DNA of 64,000 bases from the NCBI GenBank assembly GCA_025024175.1, contig QCXZ01000042.1, forward strand, positions 9,317,501 to 9,381,500. Direction: 5' to 3'. The translations under genes and the position numbers were made by a program. The stretch's first letter is position 1. Each line of letters starts with the position of its first letter. The notes beneath the pieces are model-generated. The model was not told the origin of the DNA, made no database searches, and worked only from the letters and a program-made list of their open reading frames with translations. Below, in pieces: positions 50,536 to 62,856 of the stretch. The DNA comes from Rhyzopertha dominica (lineage: Eukaryota > Arthropoda > Insecta > Coleoptera > Bostrichidae).

Positions 50536-51491
50536 ATCATACTTCCATTGACGCTAAATTATGTCAACGAGCTGATGGTGCGTTATTCCCANCAATTGNA
50601 CATCCTAGCGCCCTTCAGCACCACACACACATATGCATGCTTTGGTTGTTGCGGCAATTTGTCAGAAAAAATCAGGTCTTATTTCCTCCGCACGCCATAC
50701 GTCTGTGTCTGCAAAAATTGATGTTGATGCCGGGCTCATTTATCATTTTAACAAATTCCGTGAGCCGAGGTGCTATCAAATGAATATCCACAATTTGTTA
50801 TTCAATCGATCCCGTACAAGAAGGCACGCGCATAAGGCGTACTAGGGATGGATTGATAACGGAGATCATGTATAGTAGAATATAAGGAAGCTGTGGAAAG
50901 TGAAATTCAGTTTGTCAGCTCTGGATTCTTGCGCTGAGATGCCGAAAATAATTAATCTTGAAGATAATTACAAAAACTCAGTATTCGGGTGGTACTCATT
51001 TTCAATTAGTTGATACTGACATGTGGCAACCACTTATTTTTTCACGTTTAATTGCATTTTTATCATGTAGAGTATTGCTATTAACATAACATGTAACGCA
51101 TCTGTTTCATGACATTTGTTACCAAGGACCAAACAATTTTTAAATGAAAGTTTGGTTGCGACACAAAATAAAGCGTGACAGCTTTGGATTCGATTTTTTT
51201 GTGGAATACCTTTGCTACAATTAATTTATTCGCATGAAAGAAAACGCATTAGTGAAAAACACACAGTTTATTGTAGAAAACAGGTTACTATAATCCGTAA
51301 ATACTGTAAAAATAAATACTGTTACTATTATAGCATACAATTATTGCTAAACATATACATTTTGTTGTCTGTATTTTATTGGAATTTCCTAATTTTGAAA
51401 AGCACAATTTTTAAATCAAACTAAAAGGAACCTCACCACATATGTTCGTCAGTTACCTAACCAAAAAAATTCTGGTTAACTGTTTCACTCA
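50536..51491 (-). other. Probable 3' UTR and downstream flank of the minus-strand neuroligin-like gene
   Basis: No coding sequence recognised. On the minus strand AATAAA hexamers occur at 51380-51375 and around 51230, either of which could end the transcript. N bases lie at 50592 and 50599. Confidence 0.35.
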
Positions 51492-53722
51492 CTATACCGC
51501 ACGCTTAACAGTACCGGTGTCCGATTCCTCTGAAGGTGTAGAATCGCTGCTCGAACTTTCCTTTGTAGCGTTAGCATTTGTAGTTTTTAACGGCATGGGG
51601 ATCTGAGAAGGTCTGGCAGTATTACCCTTGACTACTGTTTTCTTTACAGGTATACCAGAAGGCACTGTATCCCTGCCCTTGGTATCCTTAATTTCACCAA
51701 GCGACTGCTGCATACTGCACGAAATGTTTTCCGTGCTTCTTCCCATCATGTCAGGCGCAATATCATTCATTGTTACCCTAGGTATAACTTTACCTCTATT
51801 GGATTCCATGTTTTTATTTGTACCTGGTTTTATAACAATTTTCGGTTCGACTCTTCTAACGGGATTGTCTGGATCTGTCGTGACTATAGCTTTGGGAGCT
51901 GATTTCTTTTCGATGGCTTCCTCCGACCTCTGAGGTCTCAGAGTTTCGTATATTTTCTGCGTGTCAAGCTTATGCGGAAGTGAACCATGGACTTCTGGTT
52001 TAGGTCGTTTCAAGGGCCCTACATAGAGATTGTTGCAAGTAACTTCTGGCTCTTCGGGAATCGGAGGTTCTTCAGCTAGCATAGGCGACGACGAGCATAC
52101 AGGAGACGGCGTGGTACTTACGCTTGGCTTCCTTCCTAAAGTTGACGATATCCTTGGGGGAGGTACTGGTCTGAACCTGCAGTAGATCTTCTCAGTGGGT
52201 GATGTGNGCTGAGACAACGACGGTATTTCTGGAATGGGCATGAACAGAGCGTTTGGAACAGGCATGGAACGTCTTTTCTGGGCAAGATCAGTTCTCATTG
52301 GATAATCCGGAAGGACTTTAGGGAAATTTCTTCTTTTAATTGTCATCAGCGCCTGCTCTGGTGTCAGTGGTGCGACTGCATCCTCTAAACTATCACGAGA
52401 AGTTACATTCACGTCTTGATTTGGATCAAATGTCCTCAGAGGTTTCTTCGGAGGATTGAAGTACTGCAGGTCCTGTACAGGATCGGATTTAGAGTGGAAG
52501 TGTTTTATTTGTATAACATCCGTCTGTTGTGGTTGTCGAAGCAGGACGTTGATATTACTGGTGCTCTTTGTTAGGTGATCCGCTTCAGGCGACCTAGGAG
52601 GGGAGCAAATATCCTCCATTGTCACGGATCTACGCATCTGTACTTCGGTTTCCCTTTCTATGGTAGGGCAATCCAAAGATTTCGTTAGTTCTATCGGTTG
52701 TTGTCGGAGTACGCTGCTGCCCCTTCCTGAGGGTGTTGCGTCTACTGCCACAGAAACTTTTTGAGTTTTTTTGTGCATCTTTTCAGTTGAGCCTTGGTTA
52801 CTTTTTGGCAGCTTACTTTCAGGCTCTTTTGTTACTATCGCCGCTGATGCTACCAGTTTATCGTCAGTAGGAGTAACTGGTCTGGTCGGACTACGGCCTA
52901 AGGTAGAATTACTTTCTACTGTCTTGGTGTCACTCCTTAGGAATGGTGGTTTCTTTTTGGATAAGCGTGGAGTAGGCTTTTTATTTTCAACTGGCTTTTT
53001 TGCTGGTTCGGGACTGTATTTTTGCACAACTTCTTGTGCTATCCATTCCCTTACTTTTGTATGGGCATCAATTGTACTGTTAGACATTTGCCTGGTGAGC
53101 TTATGCATAGAACTAGAAGCTTTCTCGACCTTTATTGCCTCATAAGCATCTTCACTTTTAGTAGCTCCGCTGATCATTTTGATTAAATTACAACCATTCT
53201 CTGGGAACGCGGTGTCCTTCGTTTTTGATGTTTTCGTGGCCGCCTCTTCGAAAGCATCTGATGGATCGTCATTACCACTCTTATCCATACAGCTTTTGTT
53301 CTTCAGTTTCGAGCATTTATAATAAAGTGCAACGAAGAGAAGCATATTGATAAGCAGTATAATACCTCCTACAGTCAAAAGTACACTCATAGCAGAACTC
53401 TTGCTGGTTGGAGTCTCTCTGGTTAAAATGTTTTGGACATCCGGCGTTGTATCATCTGCAGTGTCGTCTTCAGCGGGTTTAATGGAACCATATACGACGG
53501 AATCGTCCGAATGATCTCCGGGAGCGGAAGGAAATCCAAAAATTAACGAGAAGTTCGACTTGGCCCTCGGAGTACCGACCTTTGTAATCCTTCCGATGAC
53601 TGTAGGTCTGCTTTTAGTAGGCGGTAGTGGTTCATTGGTGCCCTCAATTATGCCTGGGAGGTCCTCGTTCCAAAAACGAAGCCTATCCTGCCGATAGAAA
53701 GAATCAGTGCCAAGGGGTACAT
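51492..53722 (-). CDS. Neuroligin-like protein, last coding exon: stalk, membrane segment, very long tail
   Basis: The acceptor (attttcag) puts the exon start at 53722. It reads VPLGTDSFYRQDRLRFWNED, the counterpart of neuroligin 'MKPRxKNHYRAHQLSxWL'. A 100-residue acidic, Ser/Thr-rich stalk follows. Near 53387-53320 is one membrane segment, SVLLTVGGIILLINMLLFVA, then KCSKLKNK. The cytoplasmic tail is about 600 residues, low in complexity and rich in Ser, Pro, Lys and Thr, with SH3-type stretches such as RPVPPPRIS, and ends GTVKRAV at 51492. The usual neuroligin tail is about 100-250 residues. One N at 52207 leaves one residue unknown. Family membership rests on the exons upstream; gliotactin is the main alternative within the cholinesterase-like adhesion group. 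Confidence 0.9.
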
Positions 53723-53772
53723 CTGAAAATAGTGTTGATTAGGAAATATCGATATACATTGGGAATTCATAC

Positions 53773-53888
53773 TTAAATATATATATTGTTGTTCATTTTC
53801 GTCGAATTGAGGCCACTCTTCACGAAACAGTGTCGCGTCAATTTTCTCGGCTATGGATAAAATGTCCCTCTTGGGCACGTTGGGATTC
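53773..53888 (-). CDS. Neuroligin-like protein, exon before the last
   Basis: 116 bases between acceptor ttccag and donor gtatga. It reads NPNVPKRDILSIAEKIDATL and ends EQQYIYL with a split Asn codon. Introns on both sides are only 49-50 bases. It starts with the NPN block exactly where the plus-strand gene's exon at 16966 starts, and both flanking introns have the same phase in the two genes. Confidence 0.88.
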
Positions 53889-53937
53889 CTGGAAAACGGG
53901 AGTTAATAAGTTATCAATGGAGGTATCCTTTCTTTAC

Positions 53938-54089
53938 CCTCCATAGGCGAAATTCGTCCAGAAGCCCATAACTACCGCGGACAGTAGGCGCTCGTGTTCG
54001 CTATACGTCACATCGAAGTACTGTCTGGTTCCAGCGAAGGGCACTCCGAATACGTACGGCAGCTCTTCTCCGGGGAACGTCTGTCCACG
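53938..54089 (-). CDS. Neuroligin-like protein, exon with the former catalytic-His region
   Basis: 152 bases between acceptor tttag and donor gtaaag. It reads RGQTFPGEELPYVFGVPFAG and ends GFWTNFAYGG. The block corresponds to 'VHGEELPYVFG' in cholinesterase-like proteins, where the His is catalytic in true enzymes; here Pro stands in its place. It joins in phase to the exon at 56901 and to 53888. The NFAxxGG end is the normal start of the C-terminal part of the domain. Confidence 0.88.
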
Positions 54090-56900
54090 CTAAATCATTA
54101 AAAACATCATAAACAACGTCGTTTCAAGGACACAATTGAATTATCTGAATAGGGTATCGGTCGAGTGCAGTTTAACTATGAGCTCGTAATATCTGCACGT
54201 TATCGATTTTATAGCGACGGGTGGTCCTAAAACAACTACCCGCACATGGCAGGGCATAATTTTAGTCCGCACAATTTAGCTAATTCAGGACGTCCATTGA
54301 AATTATTGCATACACTCCAGGCCACGTATTAACCTCGAACGGGCAGGTGCAACGGCGTTCCTGAAATGCTTTGTGATTCCGAATTTCCGATTACGGAATT
54401 TAGTCGCACTTTAGAGATGTTCTTTTAATGATACCACTAAATAATGATTTACTGGAATAATATTTTCTTTTGTTTTTGAGTGCGACATGATCTGAACAAA
54501 ATTACTTATCACTTCATTAAGGCTGTTTATACGTACTACTCTACATGGTTTATGCAGGATAAAATCCGTATTTTTCTTCATATCGATTTGAGATTTTTTA
54601 CCTGTACGCTTAAATTATTTCTCTCGGGAGTTGTCATCGCACCCTTTGGAAATTCACACTGACTTTTGCCGAAAAAAATAAAAAGGTGCAAGAAAAAAAT
54701 TAAGATTTGTTGCATCAAATTTGAACAATTCTAACACCCAGGGAGTTAACCTTTAATGCTTTGCGGGGCGGAGCTTCGCGCTCGTAAACTATACAGATGT
54801 ACCCCTTGGTGCAATTATCTGTATTTATTGTCTCTTCTTAAAACTGTCACCAATTCTGTTTTTATCACTAGGGAAATCTTAGATGCTACTTGAAAGTTTT
54901 AGTTTTGAATACACACGCGGAAAGATTACTTTTGGGGGTTAAAACAGGAAAATTGCTATACACAGGTGTGTGAAATAAATTTTGCATCAATTGTGCAAAG
55001 GCAGAGAACAATCCCAGTGCAGAGCACAGATGCACAAACAATTGGAAAGGAATGTCTACTTGAATGGAATCCGATATAATTGGTGAAAGTTTCAAAGTAT
55101 TGATATGCACGGACTGAAGTATGTAAAACTGATAGGTGACGGCGACAGACTTCTGACCGCAAAACCTTACCCAATTAGTTCGCCAAATGCACAAACCATC
55201 TGCTGAGAAACTATCTCAGAATTGCATCAAATGCCAAAAAGTCGTCTAAGTTCGACAAAAAAAAAGGTTTACCTGTGAAGCTGCGGAAAAGTTTGAAATC
55301 TAATAACGAATAAGAACGATCATATAGATTAACTGCTTTCAATGTTGGTCGTGTTGTATTTCGTCGGAATCCCAATACCTATGATATTCTTGCTAAAACT
55401 TTTGTTCATTCTCCCTTCAAAGGCAATGTGTTGGGGCAGTGATAATGAAGACTTGGCAAAAAAAATTTTAAACTAACTGGATTTAAAATTAAAAACTGTG
55501 GTTTATTTGTGTAATTTTCATTTGTCTACATTACTTTACTGAAACAAAAATATTTTTTTATGATTTTCAGTTTAAATTTTAACCGGCTTCTCTTATTATG
55601 TACATAAAAATCGGCGATTAGTATTCACAAACAAAATCTATCTTGATTGTATTTTATAATAAAGCATACTATTACTTTACTTTTTTAAATTTTGATAAAA
55701 GTATTTATTCGTCAAACTAGTTTCACTTGGAGGTAAAGGGTACAAGTCAGAGTTGTAAGAATGTAATAAATTTACTTGGTGTAAAATTAATTACACGTAA
55801 TTCAATTGAATTAAAGAAAGTTTCACCAGAAAAAGTAACTTTTGCCCAAATGGTAAATTACCGTGCTCATAAACGGTTGGTCTGTGTGCAATATGCTGTC
55901 AGTATTAGAGTGACAGGTTAGGGGTCATAACTTATCTTGCAGACCAATAGTGCAGCTGCAATATAGTGACAGGCTTTGTCACGTCCACGTGGACTAATTA
56001 TGTTACCGTCCTAAAAATTTTACTTAGCCCAAAACGTATGAACAGCCTTAACAACAATGTGGTGTCAGCATGAATGAGAAAAGCAGTGACTTTACAAAGT
56101 ATGGATTGTAAAGTCCCTAAATAAATATCTATAAATATTCGCGTCACTTTAGTGGATTAATGTGCGTATATCAAAACTCAAACACTGCACGAAAAAACGG
56201 TTGCCGAAATTCACGGCGCGTTACAAGAAGCTTGCCAGGAGTCGTGTGTGGATAGTTAAACAGTAAGGATATGGAGTAAGCCTTCCAGAGCGTTGGACTA
56301 GTGTTAAAGACGACTACAGAAGCCGGAGACCTCATACTGCTATCGACAACACTTTTACTGCTATTGTGGCTCCAATAATGGAAGAAAACCGCATGGACCA
56401 ACAAGCAATAGCCAAATACCAAAATACAAATATATTTGTCTTCTTTGTAGAAAATTTAAATGCATGATTCCAAAAATGTAGACGAGATATGAAAGACAGC
56501 GGCGTAATCTTCTTGCACGATAATTATTGTTCGCATAAAGCAGTGTCAGTCAAAGGAGTTTACAGGAAAAACTGCTGTGAAATTCTCCCACATCTTCCGT
56601 GCAGCCCTGACATGAGTCCAGTGGAAAAGAGAATTTCGTAAGGTCCGATTTATTGACTTGTAAGTATAAAGGCCCTGTAACGCCATATGCGTTCAACATG
56701 CTTTAAATATGCAAGGGGATTATATTGAAAGACTTTATTGCAATTTTTTAAAATATATTTTTCTTTTGCGAGCAGTGCTTTTGTGGGCAAGAATTTTAAC
56801 ATAACCCTCGTATATTCTTGATTTGAGCTTTAGGATGAAACTTGATATATTATTTTATCAACTCATTAAATGCCTGCGTTCTGCGAAAACGTCTACTTAC
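54090..56900 (-). other. Intron of the minus-strand gene (2.8 kb)
   Basis: Bounded by donor gtaagt (56900 downward) and acceptor tttag. It contains the mariner relic at 56175-56690, and a GC-richer patch at about 54160-54420. Nothing else was identified. Confidence 0.75.
56175..56690 (+). pseudogene. Mariner-like transposase relic in an intron, antisense to the gene
   Basis: In mixed frames it gives TVRIWSK, VKDDYRSRRPHTAIDNTFTA (helix-turn-helix region) and EENRMDQQAIA. Then comes RRDMKDSGVIFLHDNYCSHK, with the second catalytic Asp in the HDN motif, and LPHLPCSPDMSPVEK, where the usual 'SPDLAPCDF' third-Asp block is altered. The middle third of the gene, including the first Asp, is missing. 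It is inactive. Confidence 0.65.
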
Positions 56901-57306
56901 TATATGCTCTATCGCCTCCGTCGCTTTCAAAAACACATAAAAGAACGTCTCCGAATTTGTATTTGTGTTTGTATTCATCGCAGCGTGGTACCGTCCCGTT
57001 TGCACCATCGGCGCGACCGACCTTGCATCCGATAGAACATCCAGCAATGTATCTCTAGCAGAGAGAGCCTCGTCCTCGGAGTGTGCCATGGAAGCACTAA
57101 ACTCTGGATTCTCCAGCGCCAACTCCAAATTCGCATATTCGCTTAGAACTCCGTCGATGCAGTTTTCGTACTTGCTCTGGCAACGGTAAGTCAGGTACTT
57201 CCGAAGCTCCTGGTCACGTTCCTTGTAGAGCATACCGTTCAGGAGAGCTATAGAGTCCAGAAGGTGGAGACTTTCGATTTCGGTGACGCCAAGCATGAGA
57301 TCGAAT
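56901..57306 (-). CDS. Neuroligin-like protein, middle exon of the cholinesterase-like domain
   Basis: 406 bases between acceptor ttgtacag and donor gtaagt. It begins FDLMLGVTEIESLHLLDSIA (family 'D-x-M-x-GVTExE' block), runs through VLSDARSVAPMVQTGRYHAA and ends TFFYVFLKATEAIEHI. The MNTNTNTN stretch is a small in-frame repeat. The acceptor joins the two-base overhang of the exon at 60711 to give Gln, and the reading frame stays open throughout. The sequence after FFYVF is more diverged than in other neuroligins. Confidence 0.88.
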
Positions 57307-60300
57307 CTGTACAAGGAATACAAAATTAGGATGGTTTTTTGAGAAAGTAGTAAATTTTGAGTTTGAGGAAGTCCTTCTAGAACACAATGTTTAAGCGAAT
57401 ATAAACATGTTTAAGGCGAATTCACGACAGGGTGCATCCGTTTAGTAGCGGATTTAGCCTTGTTGAGGCCCCAAGAGCAATTAAACTCTTCCCCCTCCCC
57501 CACTCTCCTTCGTTTGTTCTCTTTGTTTATACATACATGCTCACGGTATTTATTATTAGCACGTCTATCAAACGTTATGGTAAGAGTAGCAAATAAATGG
57601 GTGTGATTTGTTTCAGGAATGGTGTCTATTTTGCAAGAATTTAGCAGCCAAAATGGAATGTATTGCTACATTTCTGCTTCCTACTGAAGCCTTCCTCAAG
57701 TAGCTTTACTGTCTTAAAAACAACGTAGATTACAAGTGATACTGGTGTATCGAATGGGAGGACATCAAGAAGCCAACTTGAAATTGGTTAACAATTTATT
57801 TATAACGTGGCAATAAGAGTTGGTCGTGACTGTTACATAATATAGGAAACTGTCAATAGAATGCAACCTAGAGATCACAATTAAATATCTTTTCACAAAA
57901 CTAAAATCAGTACTTGATACTTAACAAAGAAAAACACCTCCTTGAAAAAAATATTTAAACAACACTAATATACACCAAGTATATCTGAACAAAAGATATA
58001 CAAGCAGAAGTACACAACTTTGATAACGATGTTTGCATACAGAGACAAGAAAATAAAACTCACATCAAGACTGCCCTTGAAATGATATAAAAAAAGAACC
58101 AAATGCACTAAATTAAAGAAGAAACCTTCAACATTAACCAGAATTTATTCATTTTGTTAAAATCTGTTATAGGTCATCTAGCGGTGGTTTTACGAACTAC
58201 GATGTACGTTGGTACATATAGATTGCCAAATAAGCGTTTGAAAGAATGAAATAAAATTACTTTGAATCATTAATCTTTGTGATATTCACTTTAGGTCCAA
58301 GCTATCTACCTACCAAGTGTTTAAAGTGCACATGTAGACGTGTCCACGTCAAGCTTAAGAATGTATCAAAGATACAGGCACCTGTAATGTACTTGTTTAT
58401 AGAAACAATAAAATCTGAAGAAGGCTTCAGAAAGCAGCCGGAACGGAACAATAGTGTGCTAAATGCTTGCAAAATTAAGATTATTATACTTAAGCAATAG
58501 TTCCAAAAGACAAAAACAAAAAAATTATAGAAATAAAAAACTATAATGGAGCTCTGGTCAAGAAATACTTTAACCGACTTCTGAATTATGTAGGAATTGA
58601 TTGAAAAATCAAGTAAAATAAGAAAACACATAACATGGGTAGTTAGAAATCATACNCAACGTAATTTTACTATTTACAAAAAAAAATTTTTCTCTTTTCT
58701 TTAAGTCCCGTAATTAGTTCCTTGAAAGCGTTCGTAAAGTAGATGTGTGCAAACGATTAACCTTTTTGTCCAGACTTTTGCGAGGGCAAATGTTTTAAAT
58801 CCAGACCTAATTAATCTACAACAGTTGTGCATAATTATTATTTACAAATTAAACCAATAGGCCTCCTATGGCTATTAATTACCTTGTCATATAGTATTAA
58901 ACAGGTAATAATTGAAGCCCATTTTGGTGTTTTTCTTCGCTTAAGGTAAACTCTGATTAAACTGCATAGTATGTTTTATTTCTTTATGGAAATCCAAATT
59001 TAACAATTTAAACGTTCATACTTCTACCTTATAGCGTGTGTTTCCTCCTCTTGCGTTCTAATTAAACGATAATGGAAATCTCCTATCACAATGATTTAGA
59101 AAGCCTAAAAACGTATTTCGGCAGCTAAGCTGCCATCTTCAGTAGACGAAACAACTTCCTTAAATGTGTGGATGAATGAGAGTATTCTCCTGACGAGATC
59201 TTCCGCTGAATTCATACTCATCAAAAGATTTAGCTTCCTTATTTAAATAAACATCACTTCCTTCAACAACTTTCGCATTTTTTTTTCATAGGGATTGAAT
59301 CGTCAGTGTATCGTAGGTACCGCCACACTTGTGCTCTTCCAGCATTCATGACGTTTCAGTACGATTATATCTGCTCCAGAATCATCTGAAGGAGAGTAGT
59401 AGATGACCGTCGAAAGGCATTACCAATATGGGCTATAAGCGAACTTTCGTGAAACTTGGTATTTTTAGTGGGTAAACAATTCACATTAGCTGCCATTTCT
59501 TTAGAACATTAAAAAATTTGACTTTGAAACACCCTGTTTTACTCATTGCATTGGCCTGGGGTAGTTAGTTAGATACACGTTTTGAATCCTGATGAAGATG
59601 ATAATGATGCTGAAATTTTTTCTGTGTTCTGAGAGACAGTTACTTGTGCGAAATTAGAGATGCAATTAGAGACGTACAAATTTTGTGAAACGAATTAAAT
59701 CCAGGAGTATGTATAATTTGTGGCACTGCCATGTTTACACATTATCCGCACTGCAGGCTATAATTTTGAATGAGGATGTTGATGAGTGGAATGAATTTGA
59801 AGAACATCACCAAAAAAATAATAAGGAAGAAGCGACAATAGATGAAGACCACGAGTCTAAAGTCGACGAGGTGCGATCTTCTGGAACAAGTGCAGCAGAA
59901 AGCTTGTGAGCAGCACTTGTATGATGCGAAAGAAATGTATTTGATGCCAATGACCTTCTTGGCTGTCAAAAACTGTAGGGACAAAGTGATCCAAAAATGA
60001 TGGAGGCAAAGAGCAAACAAACAAAAATGTGTTAACTAAATGTTTTATAAGCAATATCGATTCTGTAAACACTTTTGATTCTATGAACACCCTTGGTATA
60101 AATTTCTTCATGTAATCGATCGGCTACAGTATAAGGCATTGACTACAGCATATGAAGGAATGTCTATATTCTCCAACATTAAGAGCGTTGTGTTCAGCAC
60201 AAATTTTTGGTCCACTCAGAAGCTCATTCATGCTTCTTTAGGCTAAAAGTTGAAGATTTTTAGTTATCATCTGTATGACCTGCAAAACATTATCAGAAAA

Positions 60301-60710
60301 CTTACCAATTTTGAACATACCTCTATGGAAAACTACAAATTTGCGCGACGTCTGCCGTTTTGAATAATTTCGCATATTTTTACTTTTACTAACTAATAAG
60401 GCATTGTTTTTCCCAGTTATATGGATGCAATCCAGAAATCAAAAACAAACTAACAATAATTACCAGGTATTTGGTTATTGGTAACAAAATGGTTAGTATA
60501 CTTTTGTATTCTTCGATGACAAATATTGTGTGATAGTATAAAATAAGCCTGTAACGGTTCATATGACGTTATCTGCTTTTTACACTACTTGGAAATTAAA
60601 AAAAAAGGATTACGTTGCTTATATCATAAATTGCTGTAATAAAACGAGGAGCTTCAAAAACAAAAGCTGAGATCACGATATGATTTTCGAAATTCTCAAT
60701 ATATCCTTAC
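57307..60710 (-). other. Intron of the minus-strand gene (3.4 kb)
   Basis: No nested gene recognised. It contains the hammerhead-core-like signature at 59116-59142 and a transposon-like end at about 59528 (aacaccctgtttt). An open frame at 59685-59909 (acidic, Glu/Asp-rich) and adjoining sequence to 60360 may be an eroded element I could not name. One N at 58656. Confidence 0.65.
59116..59142 (-). ncRNA. Hammerhead-core-like signature
   Basis: On the minus strand: CTGAAGAT, a 6-base stem (GGCAGC/GCTGCC, loop TTA), then GAAA. It has the same layout as 31020-31050 and is commonly seen in Penelope-like element ends. A proper stem I is absent. Confidence 0.3.
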
Positions 60711-60990
60711 TGAGAAAACTGGCTTCCAGATGCAGCAATGAGTTGTTGGGGTTCCTTGGGTATAACCACACCATCGATGATTGGTCCAAATACTGTTGCA
60801 TACGGAGCTGATTCCGCCGTTGCACCCATGATTTCGTGCAAACTCCTTTCGCGCACGCAGTTCAGGAAGTCCTTACCCAACGGACAATTAAGTTTCTTTG
60901 CAACTTGGTAGGTTACTTCGTTGGGTTTTCTTGCTAATGCCCAGTCTGCTAACGCCGTGCCTCCCATGAGAATAGCTCGTCGGAACAGCG
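60711..60990 (-). CDS. Neuroligin-like protein, exon after the nucleophile elbow
   Basis: 280 bases between acceptor cttacag and donor gtaagg. It reads LFRRAILMGGTALADWALAR, then KKLNCPLGKDFLNCVRERSL and VFGPIIDGVVIP, all standard blocks of neuroligin cholinesterase-like domains. Two cysteines (in LNCP and LNCV) match the conserved disulfide region. The one-base overhang of the preceding exon makes the first codon Pro. Confidence 0.9.
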
Positions 60991-62643
60991 CTGTAAGAGA
61001 TAGCTTGTTTTGAGAACAAAAGCTTTAGGAAATATATATACAAAGACATAAGCCCGGCGTATTTTCAGCAGTTACGTCGCGTTTTTTTCTCCGAGATTTT
61101 GCGACAAATTTCAATGAAAGGAAACTCCAAGCATTTATTTCTATAATGTCCCAATTATTAAAGATTAAGTTTCGGAATAAAATCCCAACGGGACAAATGC
61201 TTCTGTAATTCTGCCCTTTGTGATGAATTATGCTCTAGCGGCCTCTCCTTTTAGTCTCCATTCTTTGCTTGGTATCTCATATATGTGACAGACGTATTGA
61301 ATGTTGCCACGTGGTGCAACTAGAAAAATCAATCTGTTGTTTACTTAGTTTTAAGGGAATGCTACCTTTCGGTAGTATAGCAATCGAAGCGATACAAAAA
61401 GAGAACTTTGCCGAAAGTATATTTAAAGTTTCCATGCTGCTGTTATGTATGAAACATAACCTTCTGCAGGCAATTGGGATATTCTGCGTTAATTCGGCCA
61501 TGTTATTTGACCTAGTTTCAAAAATTTTAGCTTTAAAAACTTCACCAACGATCAAATCAAATTTTGTAAAACGCTTAGTGGAATTTCGTACTTACAAGTT
61601 TTAAATTCCACTTATGTGCGTTGCCCGTTAAAATATTTTCGAATATGTACGGTTCCAAAGGTCGGTCACCCAATATTTCGGACCAGGCATATTCAGTGAA
61701 AATATGACTTACGAATTTTCATTCGTTTGTCCCAATGATTTTATTTAAATGATGTTGTGCTTGTTTGTCACATAAGCAGCAACCTGCAGAACTCTAGTAA
61801 CCAAGCAGCATCAGCAAACGCTACATGTTTGACTTTTGTAGGATTTGTAATTTTACATAAACTGAATTCCCAGCAGTCTAAATTTATTTACAAATAAACA
61901 TCTGCATAAGAAATTAAATAAATACCCACATGTTGTAAAACATGTTGACGCAGATTGTTGTCTTTGTTTAATTTTAAATTTACAGTTCTTGGTTATACCA
62001 TTCTACAGTTTTGTACAAAAGAAACCGGAACCTTTTTTTAGTTTAACAGTGACCGAAAACGGCAAAGCCTACTATTCTAAGTCAATGTCTCTGTTTTTGT
62101 GGATTTAAATCTTATGTTTTGGTATGAATGATCTTGCCTCAGCAAAATGATAACTTATGTTCGTTTTTCGATGATAGTTTGCAAGTTTTCAAACCCCAAC
62201 ATTGTTTTGTTTTGTGCAGTAACGTATGATAGTAAATAACTGTTAAATGCATAAGGCAGTTAGATTTAAGGACGTGAAAATCAATTATTAATCGACGACA
62301 AACAGGTAGTTAAAGAAATAACTAAGTTTTGATGGTTATTTTAAAGAAAGTCGACTGAAGTAAAATTTTGTTATTTTTGCATTTGTTGTTAATTTAATTT
62401 CAGTAAATATACTGAGAACAATTTTAAATTGTAAAACCGCCCTATGAGACCAACATTATGTAAATAAAATAAATAATTTTCATTTAAGCAACGAATAAAT
62501 TAGAAGTGTTTTCAAGCTCAAAGATCAAAGGGATTAACGATAATATATGTCACACATCTCACTCTTTTTTTATACTGATTCTTCATCAGTCAATCTTAAT
62601 TAATTGCAATTGAATGCATCTCATGTTGCCTTTGTTTACTTAC
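60991..62643 (-). other. Intron of the minus-strand gene (1.65 kb)
   Basis: Bounded by donor gtaagt and acceptor ttacag. An open frame pair at about 61270-61604 (both strands) is the only long one and I do not recognise it. The rest is AT-rich. Confidence 0.65.
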
Positions 62644-62856
62644 GTTTTGCATCATCGCCGCTCATAGGGAGCACCATAGGCGACAACATGAGAAGGCTGG
62701 CACATGCTGCTCCTGTACCGTGTCCAAAGACCGTAATCCTGGTTGGATCACCTCCAAACGCGGCGATATTTTCCTTTATCCAATCGAGGGCTGCAATTTG
62801 ATCTATGAGACCAAAGTTGCCTTGAGCGCGCTCGTCCAGGCCAGATTTCAGGAAAC
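62644..62856 (-). CDS. Neuroligin-like protein, exon with the degenerate nucleophile elbow
   Basis: 213 bases between acceptor tatttcag and donor gtaagt. It reads [20 protein letters not shown], then [20 protein letters not shown]. The elbow is GHGTG where active carboxylesterases have GxSxG, so the nucleophile Ser is Gly, as in other neuroligins. The protein is therefore predicted to be an adhesion molecule, not an enzyme. This is the 5'-most exon I could find; the N-terminal exons, signal peptide and promoter must lie beyond the right edge or in 62857-64000 unrecognised. Confidence 0.92.

Noticed and set aside
51628..53145. Two long plus-strand ORFs (51628-51933, 52771-53145)
   Set aside because: They are shadows of the minus-strand neuroligin tail.
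61269..61604. 111-codon plus-strand ORF in an intron
   Set aside because: Open on both strands over the same stretch and unlike any family I know; not enough to call a gene.
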